Assembly (NCBI RefSeq): GCF_002531755.2
Contig: NZ_CP034998.1
Location: 1,860,001-1,924,000 of the forward strand
Source of the DNA: Rhizobium acidisoli
GTDB taxonomy: Bacteria; Pseudomonadota; Alphaproteobacteria; Rhizobiales; Rhizobiaceae
Length of the DNA stretch: 64,000 bases
Direction of reading: 5' to 3'
Shown: piece by piece, positions 50,744-60,820 of the stretch
Layout of the letters: each line of letters opens with the position of its first letter
Position numbering within the stretch: the stretch's first letter is position 1
Made by a program: the position numbers and the translations under genes
Notes under the pieces: generated by a model
Database searches by the model: none
What the model saw: the letters and a program-made list of their open reading frames with translations, nothing else
Told to the model about the DNA's origin: nothing

Positions 50744-52018
50744 TCAGGCGTGCTTTTCGAGCCAGGCCGAAATCACGCCTTCCAGCGCTTCGACCAGGGC
50801 CTCGTCTTCCAGTTCCTCGACGATCTCGGCGACAAAAGCGTTGACGAGCATCGCCCGCGCCTTGTTCTCCGGAATGCCGCGCGCCATCATGTAATAGAGA
50901 TGATTGGCGTCGATATCGGTCACCGTCGCCCCATGGCCGCACTGCACGTCGTCGGCGAAGATTTCGAGCTCAGGCTTGACCGAGAATTCGGCATCGTCGG
51001 ACATCAGAAGCGTGTTGCAGGCCATTTTGGCATCGGTCTTCTGCGCATCGGGCGCCACCCGGATCATGCCCTGGAAAACACCCTTGGCGCGGTCGAAGAC
51101 GACATTGCGGATCACTTCGGTCGAGCCGGTGTGCGGCACGTCGTGGCCGAGCACCATCGTCACGTCGGTATGGCTGTCGGCGCCGAGCAAGTTGATCCCG
51201 CGCAGCGTCAGATCGGCGCCCTCGCCCGTCACCTTGATATGCAGCTCCTGGCGCACCAGCTTGCCGCCGGCATTGATGACGAACAGGCGAAGCTTGGCGT
51301 CGGCACCGAGATCGATGCGGATCTGGCCGAGATGCGTATCCTCGACCCCGTGCTGCTGCAGGATGATCCAGGTCAGCTCCGAGCCCTCGCCGACAGTGAT
51401 GTCACTGACGTGGGACACGAGCGCCGGATCGCCGGTCACCGCAAGATGACGCTCGATCACCGTCGCTTTGACGCCGGAGGCAAAGGCAACAGGAAGACGC
51501 GTATGTGTCTGCCCGCCGGCATGGACGAACTGGATTTCGAGCGGAGCGTCAAGCTCGGTATCGGCAGGCACGTCGACGACATAACCGTCGCGCACGAAGC
51601 TGCCATTGATGCGGCCGACCGCATCGTCGCTGCCGAGCGCATCGAGCCCGTCCGCGGCAGAGCCGTCGAGCAGATGCTCGCTATAGGCCGAAACGCCAAG
51701 ACCGTCGGCGGCAGCCTTCTGGTTGGCATGGCCCTGGATCACCGCCAGCACTGTGGAGCCGTCAACGAGCGGCTCAAGCGCGTCGGAGCCGGCGTCACCG
51801 ACCTGCGGCGGCAAGGTGCGCAGCAGGTTTTTCAGATCGGTGTAATGCCAGGCTTCGATGCGGCGCGTCGGCAAGCCGGCCTTCTTCAGATCATCGAGAA
51901 GCCGGTCGCGCAGCGCCGTCACCGCGCCATTGCCCGGCAGATCGCCGATCTGATGGTTGAAAGCCTCGATCAGCGCCGTTTCGGCCGCAGTAAGGCGGCT
52001 CGTCGTCTGCATGTTCAT
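50744..52018 (-). CDS. sufD: Fe-S cluster assembly protein SufD
   Basis: Scaffold subunit of 424 residues that pairs with SufB in the SufBC2D complex. The C-terminal beta-helix (about 170-400) with QCGHGATVTDID and YYMMARGIPENKARAML is typical. His in CGHG is a conserved interface residue for cluster formation. An upstream in-frame start of six codons exists. The start of sufC's stop lies 24 bases upstream. Confidence 0.92.
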   Translation of the reverse strand: MNMQTTSRLTAAETALIEAFNHQIGDLPGNGAVTALRDRLLDDLKKAGLPTRRIEAWHYTDLKNLLRTLPPQVGDAGSDALEPLVDGSTVLAVIQGHANQKAAADGLGVSAYSEHLLDGSAADGLDALGSDDAVGRINGSFVRDGYVVDVPADTELDAPLEIQFVHAGGQTHTRLPVAFASGVKATVIERHLAVTGDPALVSHVSDITVGEGSELTWIILQQHGVEDTHLGQIRIDLGADAKLRLFVINAGGKLVRQELHIKVTGEGADLTLRGINLLGADSHTDVTMVLGHDVPHTGSTEVIRNVVFDRAKGVFQGMIRVAPDAQKTDAKMACNTLLMSDDAEFSVKPELEIFADDVQCGHGATVTDIDANHLYYMMARGIPENKARAMLVNAFVAEIVEELEDEALVEALEGVISAWLEKHA

Positions 52019-52042
52019 GGACGTCGTCCTTTCCACCCGAGA

Positions 52043-52798
52043 TCAGGCCGCCGCGCCGATGATGTCGGCATAACCATTGGCTTCCAGCTCATGCGCCAGC
52101 GTCTTGTCGCCAGACTTGATCACCTGGCCCTTGTAGAGCACGTGGACGGTATCCGGCACGATATAGTCGAGCAGGCGCTGGTAGTGGGTGATGACGACGA
52201 CGGCGCGATCAGGCGAACGCAGTGCGTTGACACCATCGGCAACGATCTTCAGCGCGTCGATGTCGAGGCCGGAATCGGTTTCGTCGAGCACGCAGAGCTT
52301 CGGCTCCAGCAGCGCCATCTGCAGGATCTCGGCCCGCTTCTTCTCGCCGCCGGAAAAGCCGACATTGAGCGGCCGCTTCAGCATCTCGGTGTTGATCTGC
52401 AGTTTGCCGGCGGCATCCTTGACGCGGCGCATGAAATCCGGCGTCGTCAGCTCGTCCTCGCCCCGCGCCTTGCGCTGCTCGTTCATCGCCACCTTCAGGA
52501 ACTGCATGGTGGCGACACCCGGAATTTCCACAGGATACTGGAAGGCGAGGAAGACACCCTTGGCGGCGCGTTCGGCCGGATCGAGCTCAAGAATGCTCTC
52601 GCCATTATAGAGAATGTCGCCCTCGGTGACTTCGTAGTCGTTGCGGCCGGACAGCACGTAGGAGAGCGTCGACTTGCCGGAGCCGTTCGGCCCCATGATC
52701 GCGGCCACTTCGCCGGCCTTCACCGTCAGGTTCAGGCCACGGATGATCTCGGTGCCGTCTTCGGCAATACGGGCATGGAGGTTTCTGATTTCAAGCAT
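52043..52798 (-). CDS. sufC: Fe-S cluster assembly ATPase SufC
   Basis: Cytosolic ABC-type ATPase of 251 residues that powers the SufBCD scaffold. Walker A is GPNGSGKST (about 36-44), the signature SGGEKKR, Walker B LCVLDETDSGLD. No membrane domain is involved. MLEIRNL is taken as start; the frame opens 11 codons earlier. The gene for a small membrane protein lies between sufB and sufC. Confidence 0.96.
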   Translation of the reverse strand: MLEIRNLHARIAEDGTEIIRGLNLTVKAGEVAAIMGPNGSGKSTLSYVLSGRNDYEVTEGDILYNGESILELDPAERAAKGVFLAFQYPVEIPGVATMQFLKVAMNEQRKARGEDELTTPDFMRRVKDAAGKLQINTEMLKRPLNVGFSGGEKKRAEILQMALLEPKLCVLDETDSGLDIDALKIVADGVNALRSPDRAVVVITHYQRLLDYIVPDTVHVLYKGQVIKSGDKTLAHELEANGYADIIGAAA

Positions 52799-52878
52799 CT
52801 TTGGTTCCTGCGTTTTCTCTGCGTAGCTCATCGGAGCCTCGCGTAATTTCTAAGGACATCGACATGTTGTGCTCGGCG

Positions 52879-53124
52879 CTATCGCCCCAAAAAACGGAAA
52901 ACGCGGAAAACCGCGACCGTTACGAGCCAAACCCATTCGAGAAATTCCGGGATCCCCTGAATGATCTCTCCCGGTTTTTCCATGCGCTGCCGGAGAAACA
53001 CATAAGGCCGCTCCGGCGGCGTTTCCGTCTCGTTTCTTTGCTCGCGGGGGCGAATTTTCGCCAATATCTCCCCGCGCATATTCTCCAGACGTTCAAGAAT
53101 ACGCTTCTTGTCCGCCTCGCTCAT
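52879..53124 (-). CDS. small membrane protein inside the suf operon, function unknown
   Basis: Protein of 81 residues between sufB and sufC, one base after the sufB stop and about 80 bases before sufC. Residues 1-50 are highly charged and helical (SEADKKRILERLENMRGEIL), and 58-81 form one hydrophobic helix (LEWVWLVTVAVFRVFRFLG) at the C-terminus. No Cys is present, so it is not a cluster carrier. I do not know the family. The tight spacing shows cotranscription with suf. A membrane anchor or docking factor for SufBCD is only a guess. Confidence 0.75.
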   Translation of the reverse strand: MSEADKKRILERLENMRGEILAKIRPREQRNETETPPERPYVFLRQRMEKPGEIIQGIPEFLEWVWLVTVAVFRVFRFLGR

Positions 53125-53125
53125 G

Positions 53126-54595
53126 TCAGCCCACCGAGCCCTCAAGCGAAATGCTGATCAGCTTCTGCGCCTCGACCGCGAATTCCATCGGCAGTTCCTG
53201 CAGCACTTCCTTGACGAAGCCGTTGACAATGAGCGCGATCGCCGCTTCTGTCGGGATACCGCGCTGCAGGCAGTAGAACAGCTGGTCCTCGGAGATCTTC
53301 GAGGTCGTCGCTTCATGCTCGAACTGCGCCGTCGAGTTCTTCGCCTCGATGTAGGGCACGGTATGGGCGCCGCACTTGTCGCCGATCAACAGCGAGTCGC
53401 ACTGGGTGAAGTTGCGCGCATTCGAAGCCTTGCGGTGGGCCGAGACCTGGCCGCGATAGGTGTTGTTGGAAACGCCGGCGGCGATGCCCTTGGAGACGAT
53501 GCGGCTCGACGTGTTCTTGCCGAGATGGATCATCTTGGTGCCGCTGTCGATCTGCTGATGGCCGTTGGAGACCGCGATCGAATAGAACTCGCCGCGGCTG
53601 TCGTCGCCGCGCAGAATGCAGGATGGATATTTCCAGGTGATCGCCGAGCCGGTTTCGACCTGCGTCCACGAGATCTTCGACCGGTCGCCGCGGCAATCGC
53701 CGCGCTTGGTGACGAAGTTGTAGATACCGCCCTTGCCTTCCTTATCGCCCGGATACCAGTTCTGGACGGTGGAATATTTGATCTCGGCATCGTCGAGCGC
53801 AACGAGCTCGACCACCGCGGCATGCAGCTGGTTTTCGTCGCGCTGCGGCGCTGTGCAGCCTTCGAGATAGGAGACGTAGGCGCCCTCTTCCGCGATGATC
53901 AGCGTGCGCTCGAACTGGCCGGTGCCCTTCTCGTTGATGCGGAAATAGGTGGAAAGCTCCATCGGGCAGCGAACGCCCTTCGGCACGAAGACGAAGGAAC
54001 CGTCGGTGAAGACAGCCGAATTCAGCGTCGCGTAATAATTGTCCGAGGTCGGCACGACCGAGCCGAGATATTTCCGGACGAGATCGGGATATTCGCGGAC
54101 CGCTTCCGAGATCGACATGAAGATTACGCCGGCCTTCTTCAGCTCGGCCTTGAAGGTGGTGACGACCGAGACGCTGTCGAAGACGGCGTCGACGGCGATC
54201 TTCGGCTTCTCGACGCCGGCCAGGATCTCCTGCTCACGCAGCGGGATGCCGAGCTTCTCATAGACCTTGAGCAGTTCCGGATCGACCTCGTCGAGCGACT
54301 TCGGACCCGGCGTGCTCTTCGGCGCGGCGTAATAATAGATGTCGTTGAAATCGATCTTCGGATAGTCGACGCGCGCCCAGGTCGGCTCTTCCAGCGTCAG
54401 CCAGCGGCGATAGGCCTCGAGGCGCCATTCCAGCATCCATTCCGGCTCCTGCTTCTTGGCCGAAATGAAACGGATGATGTCCTCGGACAGGCCTTTCGGC
54501 GCCTTGTCCATTTCGATAACGGTCTCGAAACCGTATTTGTACTGGTCGACATCGATCAGGCGGACCTGGTCGATCGTTTCCTGCACGGCAGCCAT
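53126..54595 (-). CDS. sufB: Fe-S cluster assembly protein SufB
   Basis: Main scaffold subunit of 489 residues on which new clusters form. The beta-helix region contains [19 protein letters not shown] and the C-terminal [36 protein letters not shown] in the core bears the cluster-contacting Cys. Start [10 protein letters not shown] chosen; the frame runs nine codons earlier. The upstream desulfurase gene ends about 190 bases away, still in the same direction. Confidence 0.95.
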   Translation of the reverse strand: MAAVQETIDQVRLIDVDQYKYGFETVIEMDKAPKGLSEDIIRFISAKKQEPEWMLEWRLEAYRRWLTLEEPTWARVDYPKIDFNDIYYYAAPKSTPGPKSLDEVDPELLKVYEKLGIPLREQEILAGVEKPKIAVDAVFDSVSVVTTFKAELKKAGVIFMSISEAVREYPDLVRKYLGSVVPTSDNYYATLNSAVFTDGSFVFVPKGVRCPMELSTYFRINEKGTGQFERTLIIAEEGAYVSYLEGCTAPQRDENQLHAAVVELVALDDAEIKYSTVQNWYPGDKEGKGGIYNFVTKRGDCRGDRSKISWTQVETGSAITWKYPSCILRGDDSRGEFYSIAVSNGHQQIDSGTKMIHLGKNTSSRIVSKGIAAGVSNNTYRGQVSAHRKASNARNFTQCDSLLIGDKCGAHTVPYIEAKNSTAQFEHEATTSKISEDQLFYCLQRGIPTEAAIALIVNGFVKEVLQELPMEFAVEAQKLISISLEGSVG

Positions 54596-54787
54596 TTCAT
54601 TCTCCAATCTCGCCGGATCCAAGGTCCGGCAGCTTGTAGCGCATGGGCAATTCTCTTGCCCCTGATGTCGGGCAATTCCTTGCCCTTGATATCGGGCAAA
54701 TTCCTGCCCTTGATGTAAGAGGCCAAAAGGGACTTTTCAGCCCGGTTGGCAAGCAGAAATTTGCGTTTCCGCAAGTTTATGACGCGG

Positions 54788-55954
54788 TCAGGCCGCCTCG
54801 CCCGCCGACCTGCGCCGGCAGGCGATCTTTGCAAAAGCGCCAATCGCCCGGTCGATATCCTCTTCCGTCGTCGAAAAACCGAGCGAGATGCGTAAGCCGC
54901 CGAGCTTGGTATCGCGCCCCATTGCCGTCAGCACGTGGCTTTCGCCGAGCCGGCCGGATGAGCAGGCCGAGCCCGCCGAAAGCGCTACACCTTCGAGATC
55001 GAAGGCGATTTGCCCGGTTTCGGCCTTCAGCCCCGGCAGGGTGAAGAAGATCGTGTTGGCGACACGCTCGCCGCCTTCGCCGTGGATCACCACATCGGTT
55101 GCCGCCTGACGCATGCCGGCTTCCAGCCGCTCGCGAAGCGCGCCGATCGCCGCATTGCGTGCCTCGAGTTCGTCGGCCGCGGCTTCCGCCGCCGCGCCGA
55201 AGCCGATCAGCGCCAGTGAATTCTGTGTCCCCGACCGGTGACCTCGCTCCTGGCCGCCACCCTGGATCAGTGGCCGCGGCATCAGCGCCTCGCCGCGGGC
55301 AATCAGCGCGCCGGCGCCCTTCGGCCCGCCGATCTTGTGCGAGGAAACGATCATGAAATCGGCGCCGATCCTGCCGATGTCGAGCCCGATACGGGCGGCC
55401 GCCTGAACGGCATCGACGACGAGCAGCCCACCATGAGCGTGGACGATCTTTGCCGCCGCCTCCACAGGCTGGACGATACCGGTCTCGTTGTTGACGAGCA
55501 TGATGGCGACCATCGGCAGGCCGGCGGCCTTGTCATGCGCATCAAGCAGCGTGCCCAGCGCATTGAGATCGACGATGCCGGCTGACGTGACCGGGATCTC
55601 GGTCATCTTCTCTCTGGCGAAGCGGCCGCCTTCGCGCACCGCCGGATGCTCGATTGCCGAGAAGTAGAGGCGGCCGAGCTGAAGCGGCGTGCGGCCCATG
55701 CGGAAATCCGGTGTCAGCACCAGATTGGCGGCCTCGGTGGCGCCGCTGGTAAAAATCACATTGCCGGCGTCGGTGCCGACCAGCGCCGCCACTTTGCGCC
55801 GTGCACATTCGATTGCGGCGCGGGCGGCACGGCCTTCGCCGTGAACGGAATTCGGATTGCCGAATATGTCGATGGCGCGCATGATCGCCTCGCGGGCTGC
55901 AGGGTGCAGCGGCGCTGTGGCATTCCAGTCGAGATAAAGGCGTGGCGGCGCCAT
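54788..55954 (-). CDS. cysteine desulfurase (NifS/IscS-like), first gene of the suf operon
   Basis: PLP enzyme of 388 residues, group I desulfurase. The PLP lysine is K207 in SSHKIGG, and the mobile-loop Cys is C331 in SAGSACSSGRL. It differs from SufS in sequence class, so the operon encodes two desulfurases. It might feed tRNA thiolation or load sulfur with a different partner. The iron-type promoter lies 130 bases upstream. No IscR/Rrf2-type regulator gene is beside it. Confidence 0.93.
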   Translation of the reverse strand: MAPPRLYLDWNATAPLHPAAREAIMRAIDIFGNPNSVHGEGRAARAAIECARRKVAALVGTDAGNVIFTSGATEAANLVLTPDFRMGRTPLQLGRLYFSAIEHPAVREGGRFAREKMTEIPVTSAGIVDLNALGTLLDAHDKAAGLPMVAIMLVNNETGIVQPVEAAAKIVHAHGGLLVVDAVQAAARIGLDIGRIGADFMIVSSHKIGGPKGAGALIARGEALMPRPLIQGGGQERGHRSGTQNSLALIGFGAAAEAAADELEARNAAIGALRERLEAGMRQAATDVVIHGEGGERVANTIFFTLPGLKAETGQIAFDLEGVALSAGSACSSGRLGESHVLTAMGRDTKLGGLRISLGFSTTEEDIDRAIGAFAKIACRRRSAGEAA

Positions 55955-56078
55955 GATCTTCAGTCCTGCGCTTGACGAGCTTGCTTCAGCACCCGCGGTT
56001 CATTTTTCTTGAAATTTCCGCCGGGCTTGCCTTATGACACATTCACGATGCGTGGATCGCCATGCAAGTTTCGAATTG

Positions 56079-56119
56079 TTCTAAACTGCGTTTTAGAAAA
56101 GCTGACAACACTAGTCAAG
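56079..56119 (-). promoter_or_regulatory. predicted suf operon promoter with overlapping iron-type operators
   Basis: On the minus strand CTTGAC (56119-56114) and CTAAAA (56096-56091), 17 bases apart, resemble a housekeeping promoter for the desulfurase gene. The -35 overlaps TGAC-N7-GTCA (56103-56117), which fits the TGA-N9-TCA pattern of the rhizobial iron-responsive operator bound by RirA. The -10 overlaps an inverted repeat TTCTAAA-N6-TTTAGAA (56079-56098), whose halves resemble Irr-type ICE half sites in reversed order. Iron repression is the likely reading; the second site is weaker. Confidence 0.6.
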
Positions 56120-56170
56120 TCATGTTGTCGTCCGACGCAGCGCGAACGCGAAATAAAACCCGGAGTACCA

Positions 56171-56848
56171 ATGCCCGAAGTTATTTTCAACGGCCCAGCC
56201 GGCCGTCTTGAAGGCCGCTACCAGCCCTCCAAGGAAAAAAGCGCGCCCATCGCCCTGATTCTGCATCCGCATCCGCAGTTCGGCGGCACGATGAACAATC
56301 AGATCGTCTACCAGCTCTTCTACATGTTCCAGAAGCGCGGGTTCACGACGCTGCGCTTCAATTTCCGGGGCATCGGCCGCAGCCAGGGCGAATTCGACCA
56401 CGGCGCCGGCGAACTTTCGGATGCCGCCTCGGCGCTCGACTGGGTGCAGAGCCTGCACCCTGATTCGAAGACCTGTTGGGTCGCCGGTTATTCCTTCGGT
56501 TCCTGGATCGGCATGCAGCTCTTGATGCGCCGGCCGGAGATCGAAGGCTTCATGTCGATTGCCCCGCAGCCGAACACTTACGACTTCTCCTTCCTGGCGC
56601 CCTGCCCCTCCTCCGGCCTGATCATCAACGGCGAGGCTGACAAGGTAGCGCCGGAAAAGGACGTCAACGGCCTTGTGGAGAAGCTGAAGACCCAGAAGGG
56701 CATTCTGATTACCCACCGCACCGTTTCCAACGCCAACCACTTCTTCAACGGCCAGGTGGAAACGCTGATGGGCGAATGCGAGGACTACCTCGATCGCCGC
56801 CTGAACGGCGAGTTGGTGCCGGAGCCGGCCGCCAAGCGGATCCGCTGA
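56171..56848 (+). CDS. alpha/beta hydrolase
   Basis: Cytosolic hydrolase of 225 residues. The nucleophile S108 lies in GYSFGS, LHPHPQFGGTMNN at 31-43 is the oxyanion loop, NGEADKVAPEKD holds the acid, and NANHFF the His. The LHPHP type is common in proteobacteria and its substrate is unknown. The frame opens 54 codons earlier across the iron-type promoter; the ATG with GGAGTACCA is right. It is divergent from the suf operon. Confidence 0.9.
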   Translation: MPEVIFNGPAGRLEGRYQPSKEKSAPIALILHPHPQFGGTMNNQIVYQLFYMFQKRGFTTLRFNFRGIGRSQGEFDHGAGELSDAASALDWVQSLHPDSKTCWVAGYSFGSWIGMQLLMRRPEIEGFMSIAPQPNTYDFSFLAPCPSSGLIINGEADKVAPEKDVNGLVEKLKTQKGILITHRTVSNANHFFNGQVETLMGECEDYLDRRLNGELVPEPAAKRIR

Positions 56849-56988
56849 CCTCATAGCGCCGAAACCATCTCGCTCGGCACGATCCAGGTCGCTTGGGTCG
56901 ATTGTGCCGGAACAGATCACCTACCGTGTTGCAATCTATATTGCAGTGCGGTAGGTTCCTCGCGATCCTAACTAAAGCGAGGTCCGCA

Positions 56989-58164
56989 ATGACCAAGTCG
57001 TTCGGGGAAGTCCTGGATAAGTATAGGGGTATCGGTCCGGGGTTCGACTTTCTTCGAATTGGGCTCGCCTTTTCTATCGTATTGACCCATTCCTTTTTGC
57101 TGACAAGGAATGATGCCTTCATCAGAGGCTCGGTATTCTGGTTTACCGAATACGCTCTTGTTCCGATGTTTTTCGCATTGAGCGGATTTCTGATCGCCGG
57201 CAGCGCCCAGCGCCTGAGCCTGCGGAATTTCCTGATCAATCGCGGCTTGCGCATCGTCCCGGCATTGGCCGTCGATATCGTCGTTTGTTCGCTGATCATC
57301 GGGCCGATCATCACGGTCGTCTATCACGCCGACTATTTTACCGATCCGCGATTTTTCAAATACTTCCTGAATATCGTCGGCTGGATCCATTACGAGCTGC
57401 CGGGTGTCTTCCAGGACAATCCCAGCCAGCGTGTCAACGGCGCGCTCTGGACGGTTCCCTGGGAAATCTTCTGCTACATCATCATGTCGTTCCTGATGGT
57501 CACCGCCATTGTGAAGACGCGCTACAAGCTGCTCGCCGTGACGGCCGCCTATATCGTCCTCGGCCTGATCGTGCAGAAGATGCCCTATCTGTTCCCAGGC
57601 TCGATCAAGCCGATCGCGCGCTTCCTGTTCATGAGCCGGGGTTCGCAGCTGATAACGGCGTTCATGATGGGCATCGTCGCTTTTCAGTTCAAAGCGGTCA
57701 TTCCGCATTCCCGCTGGCTATTTGCCGCCGCCTGCCTGGTTTGCATCGTCGCCATTGTCACGCTCGACAGCCGCGCAGTGGAGTCGGTGATCAACCGGCC
57801 GCTCGTCATCACTTCCCTTGTCTATATCACCGTCTTCATCGGTCTGTCGGAAGTGCCCATTCCCGCCTTTTTCAGGAAAGGCGACTATTCCTACGGCGTC
57901 TACCTCTACCACGATCCGTTCTTGCAGATCTGGATCAGCTCGTTCCCCACGGTCTTTCTCTATCCGAAATATGGCGCACTGGCGCTCTATCTCGTCGGCC
58001 TGCCCTCGGCCCTCGCCGTCGCGGTGCTGTCCTGGCATTTCATCGAGAAGCCGATCCTCGGCCTTCGCAAGAAGTTCTCGTTCATCGCCCAGGTCAGAGG
58101 CGTCGAGGATGGCAATCAGGCTGGGCGTGGATCCAATGTCCGGCCAGTCGCCATAAAGAGTTAG
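56989..58164 (+). CDS. acyltransferase family 3 membrane protein (OafA-like)
   Basis: Polytopic membrane protein of 391 residues, about ten helices, of the acyltransferase 3 family that O-acetylates polysaccharides or lipids. FDFLRIGLAFSIVLTHSFLL at about 19-38 gives the conserved R and H of helix 1. SGFLIAGSAQRL follows. The chosen ATG starts the first conserved stretch; 32 further codons upstream lack conserved features. Substrate could be LPS or exopolysaccharide. Confidence 0.88.
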   Translation: MTKSFGEVLDKYRGIGPGFDFLRIGLAFSIVLTHSFLLTRNDAFIRGSVFWFTEYALVPMFFALSGFLIAGSAQRLSLRNFLINRGLRIVPALAVDIVVCSLIIGPIITVVYHADYFTDPRFFKYFLNIVGWIHYELPGVFQDNPSQRVNGALWTVPWEIFCYIIMSFLMVTAIVKTRYKLLAVTAAYIVLGLIVQKMPYLFPGSIKPIARFLFMSRGSQLITAFMMGIVAFQFKAVIPHSRWLFAAACLVCIVAIVTLDSRAVESVINRPLVITSLVYITVFIGLSEVPIPAFFRKGDYSYGVYLYHDPFLQIWISSFPTVFLYPKYGALALYLVGLPSALAVAVLSWHFIEKPILGLRKKFSFIAQVRGVEDGNQAGRGSNVRPVAIKS

Positions 58165-58231
58165 GGCTTTGCCGGCCGCATGGTCGTGACTGAGGAAACT
58201 GGGTCGCGTCGTCTCAGGATGATACCATCGC

Positions 58232-59350
58232 TCATGGCCTTGCCAGCATCCCGCCGCTGACGGGGGCGCCGACCCCCGTCGTGCCGGGAAATGTCAATGG
58301 CAACCCGTCCAGCGAGCGGACGGCGAGATAGGCCCAGGCCTCGGCCTCCATTGCGTCGCCATCGAAGCCGGCCTGCTCGGCGGTCAATACATGCGATCCC
58401 AGCGCTTCGGCCATGGCCGAAAACTCCGCCATCACAGTGGCGTTCAGCCGCCCGCCGCCGCAGACGATATAGGTCGACGGGCTCTCGGGCAGGAAACCGG
58501 CGGATTTGACGATCGCGGCGGCAGCGACATGCGCGAGCGTCCGGGCGCCGTCTTCGAGGCTCGCTTCGCCGTCCCGAAGCGGCGCGAAATCGCCGCGATC
58601 GAGCGAGCGGCGAACATTGCCGCGGAAGAATGGGTTATCAAGATAACGCTCCGCCAGGGCGGCCACGACCTTGCCGCGTCCGGCGATCTCGCCGCCGGGA
58701 TCGTAGGTTCTGCCGGTCTGCATCTCCACCCACTGGTCGATCAGCGTATTGCCCGGGCCGCTGTCGAAGGCCGATATCCGTCCGTCCGTGCCGATGAAGG
58801 TCAGATTGGAGATGCCGCCGATATTGACGAAACAGACAGCCTGCCCGGCCTGCTGAAATTTTCCGGCAAGTGCAGCATGATAGGCCGGCACCAGCGGCGC
58901 GCCCTGGCCGCCATGAACCATATCGTTGGCGCGCATGTCATAGACCACCGGTATGCCGGTTCGGCGCGCCAATTCTTCGCCGTCGCCGATCTGGATCGTC
59001 AGCCCTTCGTCGGGCCGGTGAAGCACGGTCTGGCCATGGAAGCCGAGAACATCGACGGCATCGGCAGCAAGCCCGAAACGCTCCAGGAATGCCGTAACGG
59101 CAATTGCATGCCGTCGGGTCAATTCAAGCTCGATGTCGCGAAGTTCAGCGGGGCGGCCGTTCCTGTCGGTCAGCGGCCGCGCCAGTTCCAGCGCCCGTTT
59201 CAGCCGCCCGCGGAAATCGGCCTCGTAGGGCACGCCCAGGAACGGCCCGCGCTCGATGAAGCCGCGGCCGTCGGTCTTGATCAGCGCCACGTCGATTCCA
59301 TCCATCGACGTGCCGCTCATCAGGCCGATCGCGGTTCTGATGACATCCAT
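58232..59350 (-). CDS. anmK: anhydro-N-acetylmuramic acid kinase
   Basis: Recycles cell-wall 1,6-anhydro-MurNAc to MurNAc-6-phosphate. The protein has 372 residues. [16 protein letters not shown] at 8-23 is the ATP and sugar-binding opening, and [10 protein letters not shown] and VCGGGRLN are in place. The frame opens 26 codons earlier; MDVIRT is the family start. It lies back-to-back with tyrS, a pairing seen often in alphaproteobacteria. Confidence 0.94.
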   Translation of the reverse strand: MDVIRTAIGLMSGTSMDGIDVALIKTDGRGFIERGPFLGVPYEADFRGRLKRALELARPLTDRNGRPAELRDIELELTRRHAIAVTAFLERFGLAADAVDVLGFHGQTVLHRPDEGLTIQIGDGEELARRTGIPVVYDMRANDMVHGGQGAPLVPAYHAALAGKFQQAGQAVCFVNIGGISNLTFIGTDGRISAFDSGPGNTLIDQWVEMQTGRTYDPGGEIAGRGKVVAALAERYLDNPFFRGNVRRSLDRGDFAPLRDGEASLEDGARTLAHVAAAAIVKSAGFLPESPSTYIVCGGGRLNATVMAEFSAMAEALGSHVLTAEQAGFDGDAMEAEAWAYLAVRSLDGLPLTFPGTTGVGAPVSGGMLARP

Positions 59351-59481
59351 CAGGCTTGCCTCCCATGCGATTCCCGGATGCACTTTTATAAAAACAGTGC
59401 TAAACGCGCCGCGACAGATCAACAACAACGAACTTGCGCGAAGCCATATGGGTCAAGCGCAGACACCAAGAGACGAAAGCC

Positions 59482-60738
59482 ATGTCCGAGTTCAAGTCCG
59501 ATTTCCTCCGCACGCTGAAAGAGCGCGGCTTCATTCATCAGGTCTCCGATGAACGCGGCCTCGACGATATGTTCGCCAAGGAAACCGTGACGGCCTATAT
59601 CGGCTACGACCCGACGGCATCCAGCCTCCATGTCGGCCATCTCACCCAGATCATGATGCTGCACTGGCTGCAGGCGACGGGTCACCGCCCGATTTCGCTG
59701 ATGGGCGGCGGCACCGGCATGGTCGGCGACCCCTCCTTCAAGGAGGAGGCCCGCCAGCTGATGACGATCGACACGATCGAGCAGAATATCGCCTCGATCA
59801 AGAACTGCTTCTCGAACTATCTCGACTACGACAAGTCAGGCAATGCCGCGCTGATGATCAACAATGCCGAATGGCTGCGTTCGTTGAATTACCTCGAGTT
59901 CCTGCGCGATGTCGGCCGTCATTTCTCGGTCAACCGCATGTTGTCCTTCGACAGCGTGAAGACGCGCCTTGACCGCGAACAGTCGCTGTCCTTCCTGGAA
60001 TTCAACTACATGATCCTCCAGGCCTACGACTTCGTCGAGCTTGCCAAGCGCTACGAATGCCGTCTGCAGATGGGCGGTTCGGATCAGTGGGGCAATATCG
60101 TCAACGGCATCGATCTCGGTCACCGCATGGGGACACAGCAGCTCTACGCGCTGACCTCACCGCTGCTGACGACGTCATCAGGCGCCAAGATGGGCAAGTC
60201 GGCATCCGGCGCGGTCTGGCTGAATGCCGACCTGCTCCCCGTCTATGACTTCTGGCAATATTGGCGCAACACCGAGGATGCCGACGTGCCGCGCTTCCTC
60301 AAGCTCTTCACCACGCTGCCGATGGATGAAATCGCACGGCTTTCGGCACTCGGCGGCTCGGAGCTGAACGAGGTCAAGAAGATCCTGGCGACCGAAGTTA
60401 CCGCGATCCTCCACGGCCGTCCGGCCGCCGAGCAGGCCGCGGAAACGGCGCGCAAGACCTTCGAAGAAGGCGGGCTCTCGGAAAACCTGCCGTCGGTCGA
60501 TATCCCTGCCACCGAACTCGACGGCGGTATCGGCCTGCTCTCGCTGATGGTCCGCGCCGGCCTTGCCGGCTCGAACGGCGAAGCGCGCCGACACGTCCAG
60601 GGCGGCGCGGTGCGCATCAACGACGAGGCGGTCAGCGACGAACGCCGTCTGATCGGCAGCAACGAAATCACCGCCGACGGCGTAATCAAGCTCTCGCTCG
60701 GTAAAAAGAAGCACATCCTGATCCGCCGCGCTGCGTAA
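59482..60738 (+). CDS. tyrS: tyrosyl-tRNA synthetase
   Basis: Class I synthetase of 418 residues that charges tRNA-Tyr. HVGH at 50-53 is the HIGH motif, KMGKS near 236 the KMSKS motif, and an S4 RNA-binding domain (about 350-415, [14 protein letters not shown]) forms the C-terminus. The frame opens 16 codons before the ATG. A strong terminator follows the stop. Confidence 0.97.
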   Translation: MSEFKSDFLRTLKERGFIHQVSDERGLDDMFAKETVTAYIGYDPTASSLHVGHLTQIMMLHWLQATGHRPISLMGGGTGMVGDPSFKEEARQLMTIDTIEQNIASIKNCFSNYLDYDKSGNAALMINNAEWLRSLNYLEFLRDVGRHFSVNRMLSFDSVKTRLDREQSLSFLEFNYMILQAYDFVELAKRYECRLQMGGSDQWGNIVNGIDLGHRMGTQQLYALTSPLLTTSSGAKMGKSASGAVWLNADLLPVYDFWQYWRNTEDADVPRFLKLFTTLPMDEIARLSALGGSELNEVKKILATEVTAILHGRPAAEQAAETARKTFEEGGLSENLPSVDIPATELDGGIGLLSLMVRAGLAGSNGEARRHVQGGAVRINDEAVSDERRLIGSNEITADGVIKLSLGKKKHILIRRAA

Positions 60739-60762
60739 GCGGATTCAGTTCCGAACGGATAT

Positions 60763-60791
60763 AAAAGCCGGCGTCCGCGCCGGCTTTTCTT
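60763..60791 (+). terminator. intrinsic terminator after tyrS
   Basis: A perfect 11-bp stem (AAAAGCCGGCG / CGCCGGCTTTT) with a 4-base loop, followed by CTTT. The A- and T-tracts make it bidirectional, so it may also serve the convergent small gene. Confidence 0.85.
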
Positions 60792-60820
60792 TATCCAACT
60801 CCTGAGTTGGCGGGTAACCC

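Noticed and set aside
56079..56098. A canonical Irr box upstream of suf
   Set aside because: The half sites are in the order TTCTAAA then TTTAGAA, opposite to the usual ICE order, so I report only an inverted repeat.
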